NCBI GenBank assembly: GCA_021797745.1
Contig: JAJZZD010000003.1
Coordinates: forward strand, 22,032-86,031
Direction of reading: 5' to 3'
Source of the DNA: Microcaldota archaeon
GTDB taxonomy: Archaea > Micrarchaeota > Micrarchaeia > Micrarchaeales > CABMGC01
DNA: 64,000 nt
The stretch's first letter is position 1; each line of letters starts with the position of its first letter. The notes under the pieces were generated by a model. The model was not told the DNA's origin and made no database searches. It saw nothing but the letters and a program-made list of their open reading frames with translations. Position numbers and translations under genes: made by a program. Below, one piece after another: positions 1 through 10,486 of the stretch.

Positions 1-834
1 CTGAACGTGCACTTTTTCCTTTCCAATTGCTCTTCTGCCGCGTATCTCTTCAAGCCCTTTCATCAGTGATTCCTTGAGCTCGTTGCCTATGAACCTCTTC
101 GAAAATGCATCAGCGCGCGCAGCGATGCTTATTTTTGTAGCATAAATGCGTGCTATCTTCCCTCTTTCCGAGCGGTCTGCAACAGCTATTTCCTTGAGCT
201 TGAAAAGCACGCCGTATTTCGGGGATTTGCTTCCGAATTTCATGTGCCTGAACAAGGCCTTTTCTGCACCCAGCAGCTGGATTGTGCTGGCGGGCATGTA
301 GCCCAGCTTGTTCAACGAGCCTGCCTTGGCCAGAAGCTCGGCAGCTATTTTGTAATCCACCAGGTATGCTATGTTTGGCATGACCTTTGGAACCGCGTCC
401 TTCAAGTATCCATCAAGTTCCGATTCTATGTTGATGAGCGCAAGCTCTGAATCAGCGACTCTTTTTATGTTTTCGTACTCCTTTGTCTCGGGGCTCCTGC
501 CTCCGCTCATAAGCGCGCCCTTTGCCTTTTCTATTTCTTGCTTGTTGCTTCCAAATATCTCTGCAAGCGCCGAGTCGCTGACGTTCTTTGTGTCTTTCCC
601 CGCAAGGCTGACTATCTTTGCATATACTGCAGGGTTCTCAAGCCGCAGCTCAGGAGCATATATGCTGTACCATTCCTGGAGCCTCTCGCTAATCAGGTTC
701 CTTGCCTTGCCCACATCGTTGTACATGTTTATTGCCTGCACGACAGGACGCTCGCCGGTTGCGTATGCCTCGCTGACTGCTTCTTTTGCCTGCTTCATGA
801 ATCGTGCTCTCTTCTGCTCAAGTGTTTCCTTCAA
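1..834 (-). CDS. Nop5/Nop56-like box C/D sRNP core protein (truncated by window start)
   Basis: Reverse translation reads ...KIAYLVDYKIAAELLAKAGSLNKLGYMPASTIQLLGAEKALFRHMKFGSKSPKYGVLFK...AARADAFSKRFIGNELKESLMKGLEEIRGRRAIGKEKV, typical of the Nop domain. Start is either TTG at 834 or ATG at 798. Confidence 0.9.
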   Translation of the reverse strand, partial: MKETLEQKRARFMKQAKEAVSEAYATGERPVVQAINMYNDVGKARNLISERLQEWYSIYAPELRLENPAVYAKIVSLAGKDTKNVSDSALAEIFGSNKQEIEKAKGALMSGGRSPETKEYENIKRVADSELALINIESELDGYLKDAVPKVMPNIAYLVDYKIAAELLAKAGSLNKLGYMPASTIQLLGAEKALFRHMKFGSKSPKYGVLFKLKEIAVADRSERGKIARIYATKISIAARADAFSKRFIGNELKESLMKGLEEIRGRRAIGKEKVHVQ

Positions 835-1364
835 AGAACCACATCACGTTACGTGTTTGAAATTAAAAGTATATAAAACAGTAATAAAAATTGCCAAACA
901 AAAGGAATTCAACTCTTTGGTGTATCGCTCCATGATTTTTACAATGAGTTCAGTGCATTCTGTAGCGTTTTTTCGGCTACTTTATCTCATCTTCTGCGTT
1001 TAATTCTCGAATGTAAAAATTCCGCGATTGCAAATAAAATCCACGCACATTACGCTGCGATACGTTTACGTTTGCTTGTACCTGCACTAACAAACATATA
1101 CTTCTTTTTATGTGCTTCATATATTTGTTTTGTTCTTGGGTCAGTAACAATTACCTCATTCAACTTTATTCTTCATAACATGCTCCTTTTCTGCAGTCTT
1201 GTGCGTGTCTCTTAATTTCAGATATATGCCGATTATGCGCCTGCGCTTTTTTCGCTCAAATCCCCACTGTTTATATGCAGCTATGGCCCCTGCTTAGCAT
1301 CATTTTCGCTTCTTCATCAAGCTTCTAATGCCCTTTTTACTGTTCCGAAACTGCAGTGAAACTT

Positions 1365-3272
1365 TTACATTATTTTTTTAACGCTTTTCGTGCTTTTGTA
1401 AAAATTCGGCAATCTTTTTCTATCTTCCAAAGCTTCGCCAGCAGGTGCGGCATTTGCTTTATCAGCAGGTGAGGCATTTAAACTTTCTAAGGGGGTTAAT
1501 GACGCATTGCATATGCTACATCTAAACTTCTGGTTCAATGCAGAATCAAAAGGCAGCCTGCCTGCTTGAGGATGCGCTTCGCAAATGAAATAGTCATTGC
1601 ATTCATCTGTGTTTTTATCAGCAAAATTAAGCTTGTTATGCAGTATGTCTATATTTTCTTCATTTGCGTACCATAAGAATAACGTCCACTCTTTTCTGGG
1701 CTCCTGCGTGTCTTCTGACTTGAACGTAGGTTCGTATTTTGCCATACTGCTCTCTTTTATTCCAACGTAGTTGACTAAGCCATAGCTTTGTAGTAGGTTC
1801 ACTATTCTCTGCATTATGCGGGTGTCTGCATTAAGCATGTGCGCCAACTCCGTCCCTTCTACTGCGTATTTGATGTGCGAATTATTGCCTTTAATTTCGC
1901 TGTTCTTTTGTCCGCGCGCCTGCTGCAAATCCGTCTTTTTCTCTAGAAGCAGTTTAAGCACCATTAACGCATAGTCTCCTTCTTTTTCATTTATCTGCAC
2001 TTGCTTTCCATTAACATCCACTTTTCTTCCCACGCCTATTATTGTATATTTTACGAAATTTGCGAAACGGTCATCAGCCAGAGCCCTTATTGCGTTTATT
2101 CCATTTTCCTTTTGCGGCTGTGCGGCCGTTGTGTCAATTACATAATCGTCGTGCGGTGCGTTTTCAGCGGTTTTTTCAACAGCTTTATACGTTGGTGGTT
2201 TTTGCTGTGGTTCTGCATTTGAAATGGCCACATTTGATTTTCTACTGAGTTGTTTCAGCTCTGCGCCAGTTTCGGTTTTTCCTGTATTAAGCCCCTCTTT
2301 TCTTACTGCGCTTTTTTCTATTCTTCTGTCAAAATTTGGCATTTGTTTGTCCGATTTGGAGTTGCGCACAGGTTTTGGCATGCTATGCCGCTTTCCAAAA
2401 TTATCGTATTTTTTTGGTTCCTCGTTTGGTTGTTTTGCCGGTTTGACTATTTGCTTTTTCGGCGCCGGATTTCTCTCATTGGCTTGTTTTATGCTTTTTG
2501 CAGGCTTGCGCACTTTTGACGTTTCCTTCGATGCTTTAGTCTTGCGCACTTTTACCACAACAAGCAAACCCGGCCTTACTCTTTCGATTTCTCTGCGAAT
2601 TACATTTTCAGCATGATTGAATTCTTTCATGGTTTTTTCCATGTTTCCATTTGTTCTCGCATAGAATTCTGCCATATCGTTTGCTTCTTCGTCACTCAGA
2701 ATTTTTGGCTTGCTTCCGTGTTTGATTTTGAAATTGAGCTCAGGATGCAAATCTAGAAAATTTTTGATCATTGTGAAGCTGGTTTTGTCCCCATACCGCA
2801 ACCTTAGTGCTTCTTTTATGCCCTTTATGTACTTCAGCCTATTTTCGTGGCTTGCATCTTCCAGCAGTTGAATCAGGTGCATTTCAGTTGTTTTAGTTCT
2901 TTTCTCAGTTACCCCTTTTTGGCCGTACGGATTATGCGTTCTTTTGCCGCCCCACACTTTTTGCAGATATCCTATAGAAACATGCATGCCCGATGCTTCT
3001 AAATTTGCCCGAGCAGTTTCGTATGAACTGCCTTTCCTTAATTCCTCCAAAGCAGCTTTTCTCGTTGCCTCATCGTGCCTGTTTCCACTTTTATAATGCA
3101 GGTCAAAGCCCATGCTTTTCCAGATTCTGCTTACCCTTTTTCTTCCATTTTGGCCCAGTCCTAGGTTTTTGGCAGCCTGTGATGCGGTCATTGGCGCGCC
3201 ATTTTCCATAATAAGGCCGTACTGCTTTATCACTGCTTCCCTAAACCCTTCTGCGCTTGATGCCCTTCCCAT
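1365..3272 (-). CDS. Multi-HTH protein with TFE-alpha-like C-terminus (winged HTH + zinc-ribbon-like)
   Basis: 635 aa ORF. C-terminal GTELAHMLNADTRIMQRIVNLLQSYGLVNYVG...KEWTLFLWYANEENIDILHNK...NDYFICEAHPQAGRLPFDSALNQKFRCSICNASLTPLE resembles archaeal TFE. N-terminus contains HTH-like segments. Confidence 0.6.
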   Translation of the reverse strand: MGRASSAEGFREAVIKQYGLIMENGAPMTASQAAKNLGLGQNGRKRVSRIWKSMGFDLHYKSGNRHDEATRKAALEELRKGSSYETARANLEASGMHVSIGYLQKVWGGKRTHNPYGQKGVTEKRTKTTEMHLIQLLEDASHENRLKYIKGIKEALRLRYGDKTSFTMIKNFLDLHPELNFKIKHGSKPKILSDEEANDMAEFYARTNGNMEKTMKEFNHAENVIRREIERVRPGLLVVVKVRKTKASKETSKVRKPAKSIKQANERNPAPKKQIVKPAKQPNEEPKKYDNFGKRHSMPKPVRNSKSDKQMPNFDRRIEKSAVRKEGLNTGKTETGAELKQLSRKSNVAISNAEPQQKPPTYKAVEKTAENAPHDDYVIDTTAAQPQKENGINAIRALADDRFANFVKYTIIGVGRKVDVNGKQVQINEKEGDYALMVLKLLLEKKTDLQQARGQKNSEIKGNNSHIKYAVEGTELAHMLNADTRIMQRIVNLLQSYGLVNYVGIKESSMAKYEPTFKSEDTQEPRKEWTLFLWYANEENIDILHNKLNFADKNTDECNDYFICEAHPQAGRLPFDSALNQKFRCSICNASLTPLESLNASPADKANAAPAGEALEDRKRLPNFYKSTKSVKKIM

Positions 3273-3416
3273 TTAATCTGCTATTGAAGGTGGCTTTTTT
3301 CCATATTTATAGGTTATTTTTGTTTTGTCTGCACTGGTTTCAACGTAACTTAGGCAGGTATGTACGCAAAAGCCAAAAACATTATTAATTTTTACTAGTA
3401 ATTGATATGTGATTAA

Positions 3417-3932
3417 ATGGCTTCTTTATTGAAAAACATTTTGAATTTCGCCGAAAGATTTTCTCCCGCAGAAATTGCGTATGCGCATTGCGACATTCCC
3501 TGCGGCATTTACGACCCGCACGAAGCGCAGATGTCTGCCCATACTGTAATTCGCATGGACGAGCTCATATCGCAGCTTAAGGAGAAAGAAAGCACAATGT
3601 CAAAAGAGGAATATGTGATAATGCTGTCGAGATACGCGAGCGTGAAGGAAGAGCACGCGGAGAACTGCAAACACCAAGCCAGAATTCTGTGGGGAGACTA
3701 TTTCAAGCCTGAGCATGCGCAGAAATATCCGCAGCTGCAGCAGCTGGTCTGGGACATAATGAAGCAGGGCAGCGAATGCAAGCAGAAAGTCGATGTGAAG
3801 GCGGCAGAGAGCCTGCTAGAGAGCGTGAACAAGCTTGCGGAGATATTCTGGGACAGCAAGGGCATAAAGACGCAGCGCGTCAAGGTCACGTACTGGCCCA
3901 CTAACAGGGAAATAGCGCTTCCTAAGTTTTGA
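3417..3932 (+). CDS. sodN: Nickel-type superoxide dismutase precursor
   Basis: Ni-hook motif HCDIPCGIYDP after a 23-aa leader, plus WGDYFKPEHAQKYPQLQQLVWD, characteristic of NiSOD. Confidence 0.93.
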   Translation: MASLLKNILNFAERFSPAEIAYAHCDIPCGIYDPHEAQMSAHTVIRMDELISQLKEKESTMSKEEYVIMLSRYASVKEEHAENCKHQARILWGDYFKPEHAQKYPQLQQLVWDIMKQGSECKQKVDVKAAESLLESVNKLAEIFWDSKGIKTQRVKVTYWPTNREIALPKF

Positions 3933-3938
3933 TAATCC

Positions 3939-4235
3939 ATGAAATTCCCTATAGCTAAATTCAGGGTTAGCGGACCAAGCATGTCGCCAACGATAAACAG
4001 CGGGGACTTCGTGGTCGTGAACAGGTGGGCCTATCTTTTTTCTAAGCCTAAAATCGGCGACATTGTTGTAATAAGACATCCGACAAAAAGAATTACTATG
4101 GTCAAACGAATAAAGAAGATAAAACTAGGTGCTGTTTTTGTTGTAGGCGACGACAAGCAGCTAAGCACAGACAGCAGGAACTTCGGATACGTACCAACAA
4201 GCAAAATCATAGGCAAAGTAATATTCCGCACGTGA
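3939..4235 (+). CDS. sodX: S26-family peptidase, NiSOD maturation protease-like
   Basis: SGPSMSPTINSGDFVVV catalytic Ser region, TMVKRI Lys region, GDDKQLSTDSRNFGYV; lies 6 bp after sodN on the same strand. Confidence 0.85.
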   Translation: MKFPIAKFRVSGPSMSPTINSGDFVVVNRWAYLFSKPKIGDIVVIRHPTKRITMVKRIKKIKLGAVFVVGDDKQLSTDSRNFGYVPTSKIIGKVIFRT

Positions 4236-4261
4236 AATTACGTTTAGGCAAACCTGCGATG

Positions 4262-4783
4262 TCACTCTTTAGATTTCTCCGGAGAAAGCATTTTCCTGAA
4301 ATTGGCTAATTTGTCTGAGAATTCCTCGCCTTCCATTTTTTTAAACTCCTCGTCTATTTTACCTCCACGTAATCTACCATTGTCATATTTTTCTATATAG
4401 TCAACGATATCTGCGTTTCCTGACGAAACTATCTGCACCAAAAGCATGAAGGAAGGCACGTTAATGACCTTGTCTTCGGTAGCCAGCGGCCCAAGTCTTT
4501 TTTTGACTATGCCATCATTCTCGTCGTCAACTCTTTTTATAAGCTTTGGGTACCTCTTTAATCTTTCAAGCATTTCATTTGAAAAATCCGGATTTTTATC
4601 GTCTAAATCCTTTTGTGCATAAAGATACAAAGCAAGTATTGCACTGTCGTCGCCTAGCCCAAATTGTCCTAATAAATTCCTATCTGATGCTGCTTCGATA
4701 TCTTCAAGAGCTGTTTTATCCCTGCTTGCAAGTTTATCAAAAGCTGCAGAGCTTTTATTTTGATCATTTCCCATAACGCTCAC
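4262..4783 (-). CDS. Hypothetical protein
   Basis: 173 aa intact ORF, no family recognised. Confidence 0.5.
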   Translation of the reverse strand: MSVMGNDQNKSSAAFDKLASRDKTALEDIEAASDRNLLGQFGLGDDSAILALYLYAQKDLDDKNPDFSNEMLERLKRYPKLIKRVDDENDGIVKKRLGPLATEDKVINVPSFMLLVQIVSSGNADIVDYIEKYDNGRLRGGKIDEEFKKMEGEEFSDKLANFRKMLSPEKSKE

Positions 4784-5011
4784 TAATTATATTATGCATT
4801 TGACACTATTTACACATTTCTAAAGTTTCGACTTTTTCGAATTAATCTGTTATTATAACATACAACATACCCAATTTTCTCAAGTTGCATTTCCGCTTAT
4901 TTTTATCTGTTGTCAGTAATGTGCGTCATATTATAATTTTTGCCATTTTATATGTCGTAGGAAACGATGTAACGTTCTTACCGATATGCGCTACGGGCAT
5001 AAGGTGTAAAC

Positions 5012-6622
5012 ATGAGTTCAAATAATGAAAATAAATATGATGAAATAATCAACCTGTCAAAAAACAGGGGCATACTTGAACCCACTAGCGAAGTCTATGA
5101 AGGTTTCGCCGGTTTCTTCGACTACGGCCCTGTCGGCGTAGAACTCAAAAAGAACATAGAAAAAGCATGGTGGCGCTTCTTTGTACAAATGCGCGATGAC
5201 GTAGTGGGAATGGATGGGGCAATAATACTGCATCCAACTGTGTGGAAGGCATCCGGGCACGTTGACAGGTTCAAGGACCAGATTGTCGCGTGCACAAAGA
5301 CGCCTAGCCACAAGTTCAGGGCAGACCACGTGATAGAAGAAGAGCTTGGCATAGCCACCGAGGGCATGTCTAATGACGAGCTGCAGAAGCTCATAACTGA
5401 AAATAAGATAAAATGCCCCGTCTGCGGGAGCCTGCTAGGTGAAGTCTCTGATTTTCGCACCATGTTCGAGACAAGCGTAGGCGCAGAAAGCAGTTTGATT
5501 GCTTACCTGAGGCCAGAAACGGCGCAGGCGATATTCGCGGATTTCCGCTGGGTGAAGCGCACCTCAAGAAAGTCATTGCCATTTGGCATAGCGCAGATAG
5601 GCAAGGCATTCAGGAACGAGATATCACCAAGAAACTTCGTTTTCCGTTCAAGGGAATTCAACCAGATGGAATTGGAATACTTCATACATCCTGACCAGAA
5701 ATTCGAATGCAAATATCTCGGAGACAAGGAACTGGGCAAGAGCGCAAGGTTTCTGGACATGCGCACGCAGCTGAAAAACATGGAGCAGAAAGAAAAGAAA
5801 ACGGGCGATGAAGGAATAAGTATGACATTCGGGGAGGCTTTGGAAAAGAAGGTAGTGGCCTGGAGGGAATTCGATGCAAGCCGTAAAATACTTTCAGAGC
5901 AGTCATCTCCGTGGCATGCCTACTGGCTGTGCAAGACATTGGAATTCTACACTTCAATCGGCATAAATGAAAACAACCTGAGATTCAGGGAGCACGTGCC
6001 CGATGAACTTTCCCATTACTCGAAAGCGACATGGGATTTGGAATACAGGTTCCCGTTCGGCTGGAAAGAGATAGTGGGGATTGCCAACAGGTCCGACTAT
6101 GACTTAAAGCAGCATTCGAAGTTCAGCAACAAGGACATGTCTGTTTACGACGAGGCAAAGAAGCAGAACGTGATGCCTGTCGTAATAGAGCCGTCTTTCG
6201 GATTGGAAAGGGCGATAATGGCCGTGCTGATTGAATCCTATGACAGAAGGGAAGGCGCGGGCAAGGATGCTGGCAAGTCAGCAGGCGATGAAAAAGTAGT
6301 TCTGCATCTTGCGAATTCCATAGCTCCGGTAAAGGTCATTGTTCTTCCGCTGGAGAAGAAGCCAGAACCTGTAAAAATCGCCCACGACCTTTTCGAGAAG
6401 CTGAAGGGCATGTACATGTGCGATTTTGATGAATCTGGCAGCATAGGCAAAAGGTATGCGCGCGCTGACGAGATTGGCGTTCCTGTTGCTATAACTATAG
6501 ACAACGAATCTCTGACAGACCACGCAGCTACGATAAGATACAGGGATACGACAAAGCAGGAGAGAGTCCCGATATCAGATATACCTGACAAAATCTCTCA
6601 AATAATAAACTCCAGTTTGTAA
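5012..6622 (+). CDS. glyS: Glycyl-tRNA synthetase (archaeal/eukaryotic alpha2 type)
   Basis: RGILEPTSEVYEGFAGFFDYGPVGVELKKNIEKAWW...GMDGAIILHPTVWKASGHVDRFKD; class II motifs RPETAQAIFADFRW, PFGIAQIGKAFRNEISPR. Confidence 0.95.
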   Translation: MSSNNENKYDEIINLSKNRGILEPTSEVYEGFAGFFDYGPVGVELKKNIEKAWWRFFVQMRDDVVGMDGAIILHPTVWKASGHVDRFKDQIVACTKTPSHKFRADHVIEEELGIATEGMSNDELQKLITENKIKCPVCGSLLGEVSDFRTMFETSVGAESSLIAYLRPETAQAIFADFRWVKRTSRKSLPFGIAQIGKAFRNEISPRNFVFRSREFNQMELEYFIHPDQKFECKYLGDKELGKSARFLDMRTQLKNMEQKEKKTGDEGISMTFGEALEKKVVAWREFDASRKILSEQSSPWHAYWLCKTLEFYTSIGINENNLRFREHVPDELSHYSKATWDLEYRFPFGWKEIVGIANRSDYDLKQHSKFSNKDMSVYDEAKKQNVMPVVIEPSFGLERAIMAVLIESYDRREGAGKDAGKSAGDEKVVLHLANSIAPVKVIVLPLEKKPEPVKIAHDLFEKLKGMYMCDFDESGSIGKRYARADEIGVPVAITIDNESLTDHAATIRYRDTTKQERVPISDIPDKISQIINSSL

Positions 6623-6695
6623 AAATAAATTAAGCAGATTAAGGGGGCTAAAACTCAGAATGTAAATTAATGAAACCTTGGCGTTTACCTAGTTT

Positions 6696-7895
6696 TTACC
6701 TAGTTATTTGTATGCTTTGCATGTCTTCCAAATACTTTTTTCCTGCTCCTTCAAGGAAATATTTACGCGCAGGTCCAAGTATCTCGATTAAATAATTGGA
6801 CACGCTATCCTTCAGGTCAACAGGGTGAATTAAGTTATTCACATATGCTTCTTCAAGCTCTTTTTGATTCTTATATGAAGAAGATACTTTAGTCTTGGCA
6901 TTAAATATTTCATAATCTCTGTTTTTTCTTATGAGGTATGGCCAAATTATGTATCTTTCAATATCTATGATTGAATTCACTTCTAATTCTGCAGCAGGGC
7001 AGAAAGCACCCATTATCTTCGCTTTTATTTGCTCTTCAGTATCGTGTATGTATACTGCGCTGTTTGGCTTTGACTTTGACATTTTTACATCAATAATTTC
7101 ATCTATGAGTGCGTCTCTATTTCCCGACGCCTTTGCGGCTAGTATCTTGCTGCGCTGGTCTGCTGTTACGTGCACGCCCATCAAAAGATGGTGGTGTACT
7201 GCTACCGGTTTGTAACCTAAAGAGTTTGCAACATCTAATGCAACTACGTGAGCTTTTCTTTGATCCATCCCTGCATGCGGCAAGTTTATTTTCATGCTGA
7301 ATAAATCAGCTACCTGCATTGGCACATACATGAGCTGTGCAAGACTTACTGCATCGCCTTCTCTTCTGCCTAATATTGTAATGCTACGTTTTGCACGATT
7401 TAGCGTTATTTGTTTAGCAATCTTGATCACGTCTTCCCAGTAATTTAAGTTTAGTTTTTCGTAAAGTTCTGAGCCAAGAATAAACTCGACTTTATCGGTA
7501 TTGCCGCCAACGCATTCTAATGACAAACGAAGTGCTTCTTTGAAATACGTGCCTGCAACCCTTCTTATTGTATCGAGGTCGCCGCCAAGCTTATTGTTTA
7601 TCATGGTGTGATAATCTGCTAAAAATATGCGAGTTTTGACCCCGGCTGCCTGGAAATCTGCAATTTTAGTTGAACCAACTAGTCCTGTTCCCAAATGTAT
7701 AAAACCTGAAACTTCAAATCCTATATAATGATTAAGAGCTTCGTTATCCGCTATTTTTTTAATCAAAGTTAAATCTGTCAATACCTCTTCTGTGGGATTT
7801 CTGGTAATTAACCTAAACATTTTTTGCTGCTGTTCTGATAAATTCTCCAGAGTAATATCGTCTGTGGAATTGTCCTTCTTAACGTTGTCATTCAT
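6696..7895 (-). CDS. tyrS: Tyrosyl-tRNA synthetase
   Basis: GFEVSGFIHLGTGLVGSTKIADFQAAG (HIGH-like), ADYHTMINNKLGGDLDTIRRV, KMSKSKPNSAVYI. Confidence 0.85.
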   Translation of the reverse strand: MNDNVKKDNSTDDITLENLSEQQQKMFRLITRNPTEEVLTDLTLIKKIADNEALNHYIGFEVSGFIHLGTGLVGSTKIADFQAAGVKTRIFLADYHTMINNKLGGDLDTIRRVAGTYFKEALRLSLECVGGNTDKVEFILGSELYEKLNLNYWEDVIKIAKQITLNRAKRSITILGRREGDAVSLAQLMYVPMQVADLFSMKINLPHAGMDQRKAHVVALDVANSLGYKPVAVHHHLLMGVHVTADQRSKILAAKASGNRDALIDEIIDVKMSKSKPNSAVYIHDTEEQIKAKIMGAFCPAAELEVNSIIDIERYIIWPYLIRKNRDYEIFNAKTKVSSSYKNQKELEEAYVNNLIHPVDLKDSVSNYLIEILGPARKYFLEGAGKKYLEDMQSIQITR

Positions 7896-8043
7896 AAAGT
7901 CAACTTTTTGTCAGCGCCAGTTGGTCTTTCTAATAAACCCATTTGATCTGCACTGCTATTTGAATTTTTGGTATTTATGGCTTTCTATGTTTTGTACGAA
8001 CATGAATGATTTATTCCGACCTGACCTCTTTTCCAGCACCCCG

Positions 8044-9513
8044 TCATTTTTTGCCGGCTAGTTTCGCATCCCTGTGCGCATCAGTAATTGACCTTCTATC
8101 TTCCTTTCCACGTGTCAGAGACATGATCGCTGCCAGAGCTATCACGATTATCGACGCATATAATGAGTAGTCCAATCCTTGCAGGAACGAGACGCCCTGT
8201 GTCTGCGGCAGCACGATGTTGCTGCCGCTGAAAATCGCAAGTGCCGTGGAACGCGGTATTGTTGACGAGATAACCGTGAGCGCAATCACGAAGCTGAGCA
8301 CCATGCCAACGTTACCAAGCATCCTGTTCAATCCTGAAGCCATTGCATATTTGTCTTTCGGAGCGTTTGCCATTATCGCACTGGTGTTTGCCGGGAAGAA
8401 TGAACCAGTGCCAAGGCCCGTGAGTATTGTTATGAGCGATATGATGTAAAGCGGCGTGTTCACTCCAAGCAAAGTCGCATACGCAAAGTATCCAAAACCA
8501 AGCGCAGCGAGACCTAGCGTAGCTGGCACGCGCGCGCCTATTTTGTCTGAAAGCCTGCCCATCAACGGGCCGACGATGCCGCCTATCAGGTAGCCCGGAA
8601 TTAAATATATGCTTGCGTCAAACGCATTAAGCCCGCGCACTCCCTGCAGATACAAAATGAGCAGAAACAAAACCGCGAACGATGCTGTAGACTGGAGCAT
8701 TGATGCGATTACTGAGAAAGTGAAGATCCTGTTGCTGAACATGGAAAAATTAATAGTAGGATACTTTATCCTGCGCTCCCTGAGCACAAATGCAAGCAAA
8801 ATCAGCAAAGAAACGAAGAAAAGCGCTATTTCCAACGATGTTATTCCCTCAAACATAGAAAAAACGGCAGTAAGCGTCAGGGTCAAAAGCCCTATCCCCA
8901 AGAGCACTCCGCCAAGAAGGTCCAAAGGCTCTTTCATAGGCTTTACCACATCGCGAAGCTTGTAAATGGCAATTGGTATAAGTGCCAATCCTATGGGCAC
9001 GTTTATGTAGAATATGAGGCGCCAGTTTATCACAGACAGGAAGCCGCCCAGGAATATCCCCAATATCGCCCCAAAGCTCCATCCTATCGACAGATACCCG
9101 AACGCCTTTCCGCGTTCGTGCGGCTCGAAATGGTCCGAGAGCACAGCAGCGCTCGTAGTTCCAAGCAGCGCCCCGCCTATTGCCTGTATAATCCTAGAAG
9201 AATTCAGAAAGCTGATGTTCGGGGCAAGCCCGCATAGCGCCGAGCCGAGCACAAACACTCCAAGCCCGTATTTGTAAAGCCTTGCCCTGCCGTACCTGTC
9301 GCCGAGCCTTCCTACTTGCGAAGAAAGAATGGTGAGCACAAGTATGTACGACAATATTATCCAGATTGAATTAAGCGGCGATGTGCTGAGCGATACGTCT
9401 ATTGTGGGAAGAGCGAGCACCACTATCGTGGTGTCTACAGCAGCCATCAAAACTCCAATCACTATGACTGCCAGCACCATCGATTTTGCATTCATGTGAA
9501 ATCCATTTTTCAT
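8044..9513 (-). CDS. MFS transporter, DHA2/EmrB-QacA type
   Basis: About 14 hydrophobic segments; VDTTIVVLALPTI and GRLGDRYGRARLYKYGLGVF motifs. Confidence 0.88.
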   Translation of the reverse strand: MKNGFHMNAKSMVLAVIVIGVLMAAVDTTIVVLALPTIDVSLSTSPLNSIWIILSYILVLTILSSQVGRLGDRYGRARLYKYGLGVFVLGSALCGLAPNISFLNSSRIIQAIGGALLGTTSAAVLSDHFEPHERGKAFGYLSIGWSFGAILGIFLGGFLSVINWRLIFYINVPIGLALIPIAIYKLRDVVKPMKEPLDLLGGVLLGIGLLTLTLTAVFSMFEGITSLEIALFFVSLLILLAFVLRERRIKYPTINFSMFSNRIFTFSVIASMLQSTASFAVLFLLILYLQGVRGLNAFDASIYLIPGYLIGGIVGPLMGRLSDKIGARVPATLGLAALGFGYFAYATLLGVNTPLYIISLITILTGLGTGSFFPANTSAIMANAPKDKYAMASGLNRMLGNVGMVLSFVIALTVISSTIPRSTALAIFSGSNIVLPQTQGVSFLQGLDYSLYASIIVIALAAIMSLTRGKEDRRSITDAHRDAKLAGKK

Positions 9514-9569
9514 AAAAGCCAGGTCCTTTTCTGCACTTCTTTATTAATTCATATTTTTAAAACCCCTAT

Positions 9570-10436
9570 ATGATTAAAGTCGAGAATTTTTCGCTAGGGT
9601 TAACTGTTGAAAGCGGCCAGCCGCTGACATTCTACGGCGAATACCGGAAAGAAGAGCGCGCTGAGTTTCTCAGATATGCAACGGCAAAAGGAATTTTCGG
9701 GGTAATATGCAGACATGAAGGAGTTCATGCGCACATCGATTACACGTTCGAAGGAAATTACACGAATAAAGAGGCAAACGCTGAGATCACGAAGCGGCTC
9801 GGTCTGGAATATGACATGGAAAAAATATACGAAAAAATAGCAACAGACAGTTACATGAAAGCTGCAGTAAAAACGCTGCGCGGAATGCGCATAACGCAGA
9901 ACGACCCGTGGGAGACTACGCTCTGCTTTGTAATCTCCCAGTTCAACAACATAAAGAGGATAAGGCTAATAGTCAGGAGCTTGATTAAAAAATTCGGTGA
10001 AGAGTACAGAGACCACAAGACCGAAACTATGCATATGTTTCCGACCCCCGAGTCTCTGGCTTCAGCAAGCATTTCCGAGATAAGGAACTGTGGCACAGGA
10101 TTCCGGGACAGGTACGTGAAGCAAGTTGCCGAGCAGTTTGCATACGGCTTTGATGCAGGCAAACTTTACAAAATGAATTACTCGAAAGCAAAGGAAAAGC
10201 TGATGGAGCTCGACGGCGTAGGCGACAAGGTCGCTGACTGCATACTCCTTTTCGGATACAAAAAACTAGAGGCGTTTCCAATAGATGTTTGGATAAAAAG
10301 GAGCATGGAAAAAATATATTTCTCTGGAAAGAAGGAAAAAGAAAAAACAATACACGATTTTGCCGAAAAAAGGTGGGGCAGATACGCAGGCTATGCGCAG
10401 CAATACATTTTTCATTATGCACGCACAGCTCCATAA
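9570..10436 (+). CDS. ogg1: OGG1-type 8-oxoguanine DNA glycosylase
   Basis: HhH-GPD: ITQNDPWETTLCFVISQFNNIKRI...LMELDGVGDKVADCILLFGYKKLEAFPIDVWIKR. Confidence 0.9.
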   Translation: MIKVENFSLGLTVESGQPLTFYGEYRKEERAEFLRYATAKGIFGVICRHEGVHAHIDYTFEGNYTNKEANAEITKRLGLEYDMEKIYEKIATDSYMKAAVKTLRGMRITQNDPWETTLCFVISQFNNIKRIRLIVRSLIKKFGEEYRDHKTETMHMFPTPESLASASISEIRNCGTGFRDRYVKQVAEQFAYGFDAGKLYKMNYSKAKEKLMELDGVGDKVADCILLFGYKKLEAFPIDVWIKRSMEKIYFSGKKEKEKTIHDFAEKRWGRYAGYAQQYIFHYARTAP

Positions 10437-10486
10437 ACCACAACAATGTTTATAAAATATCCAAATCAAAGGCTCTGAGTGTAAAA

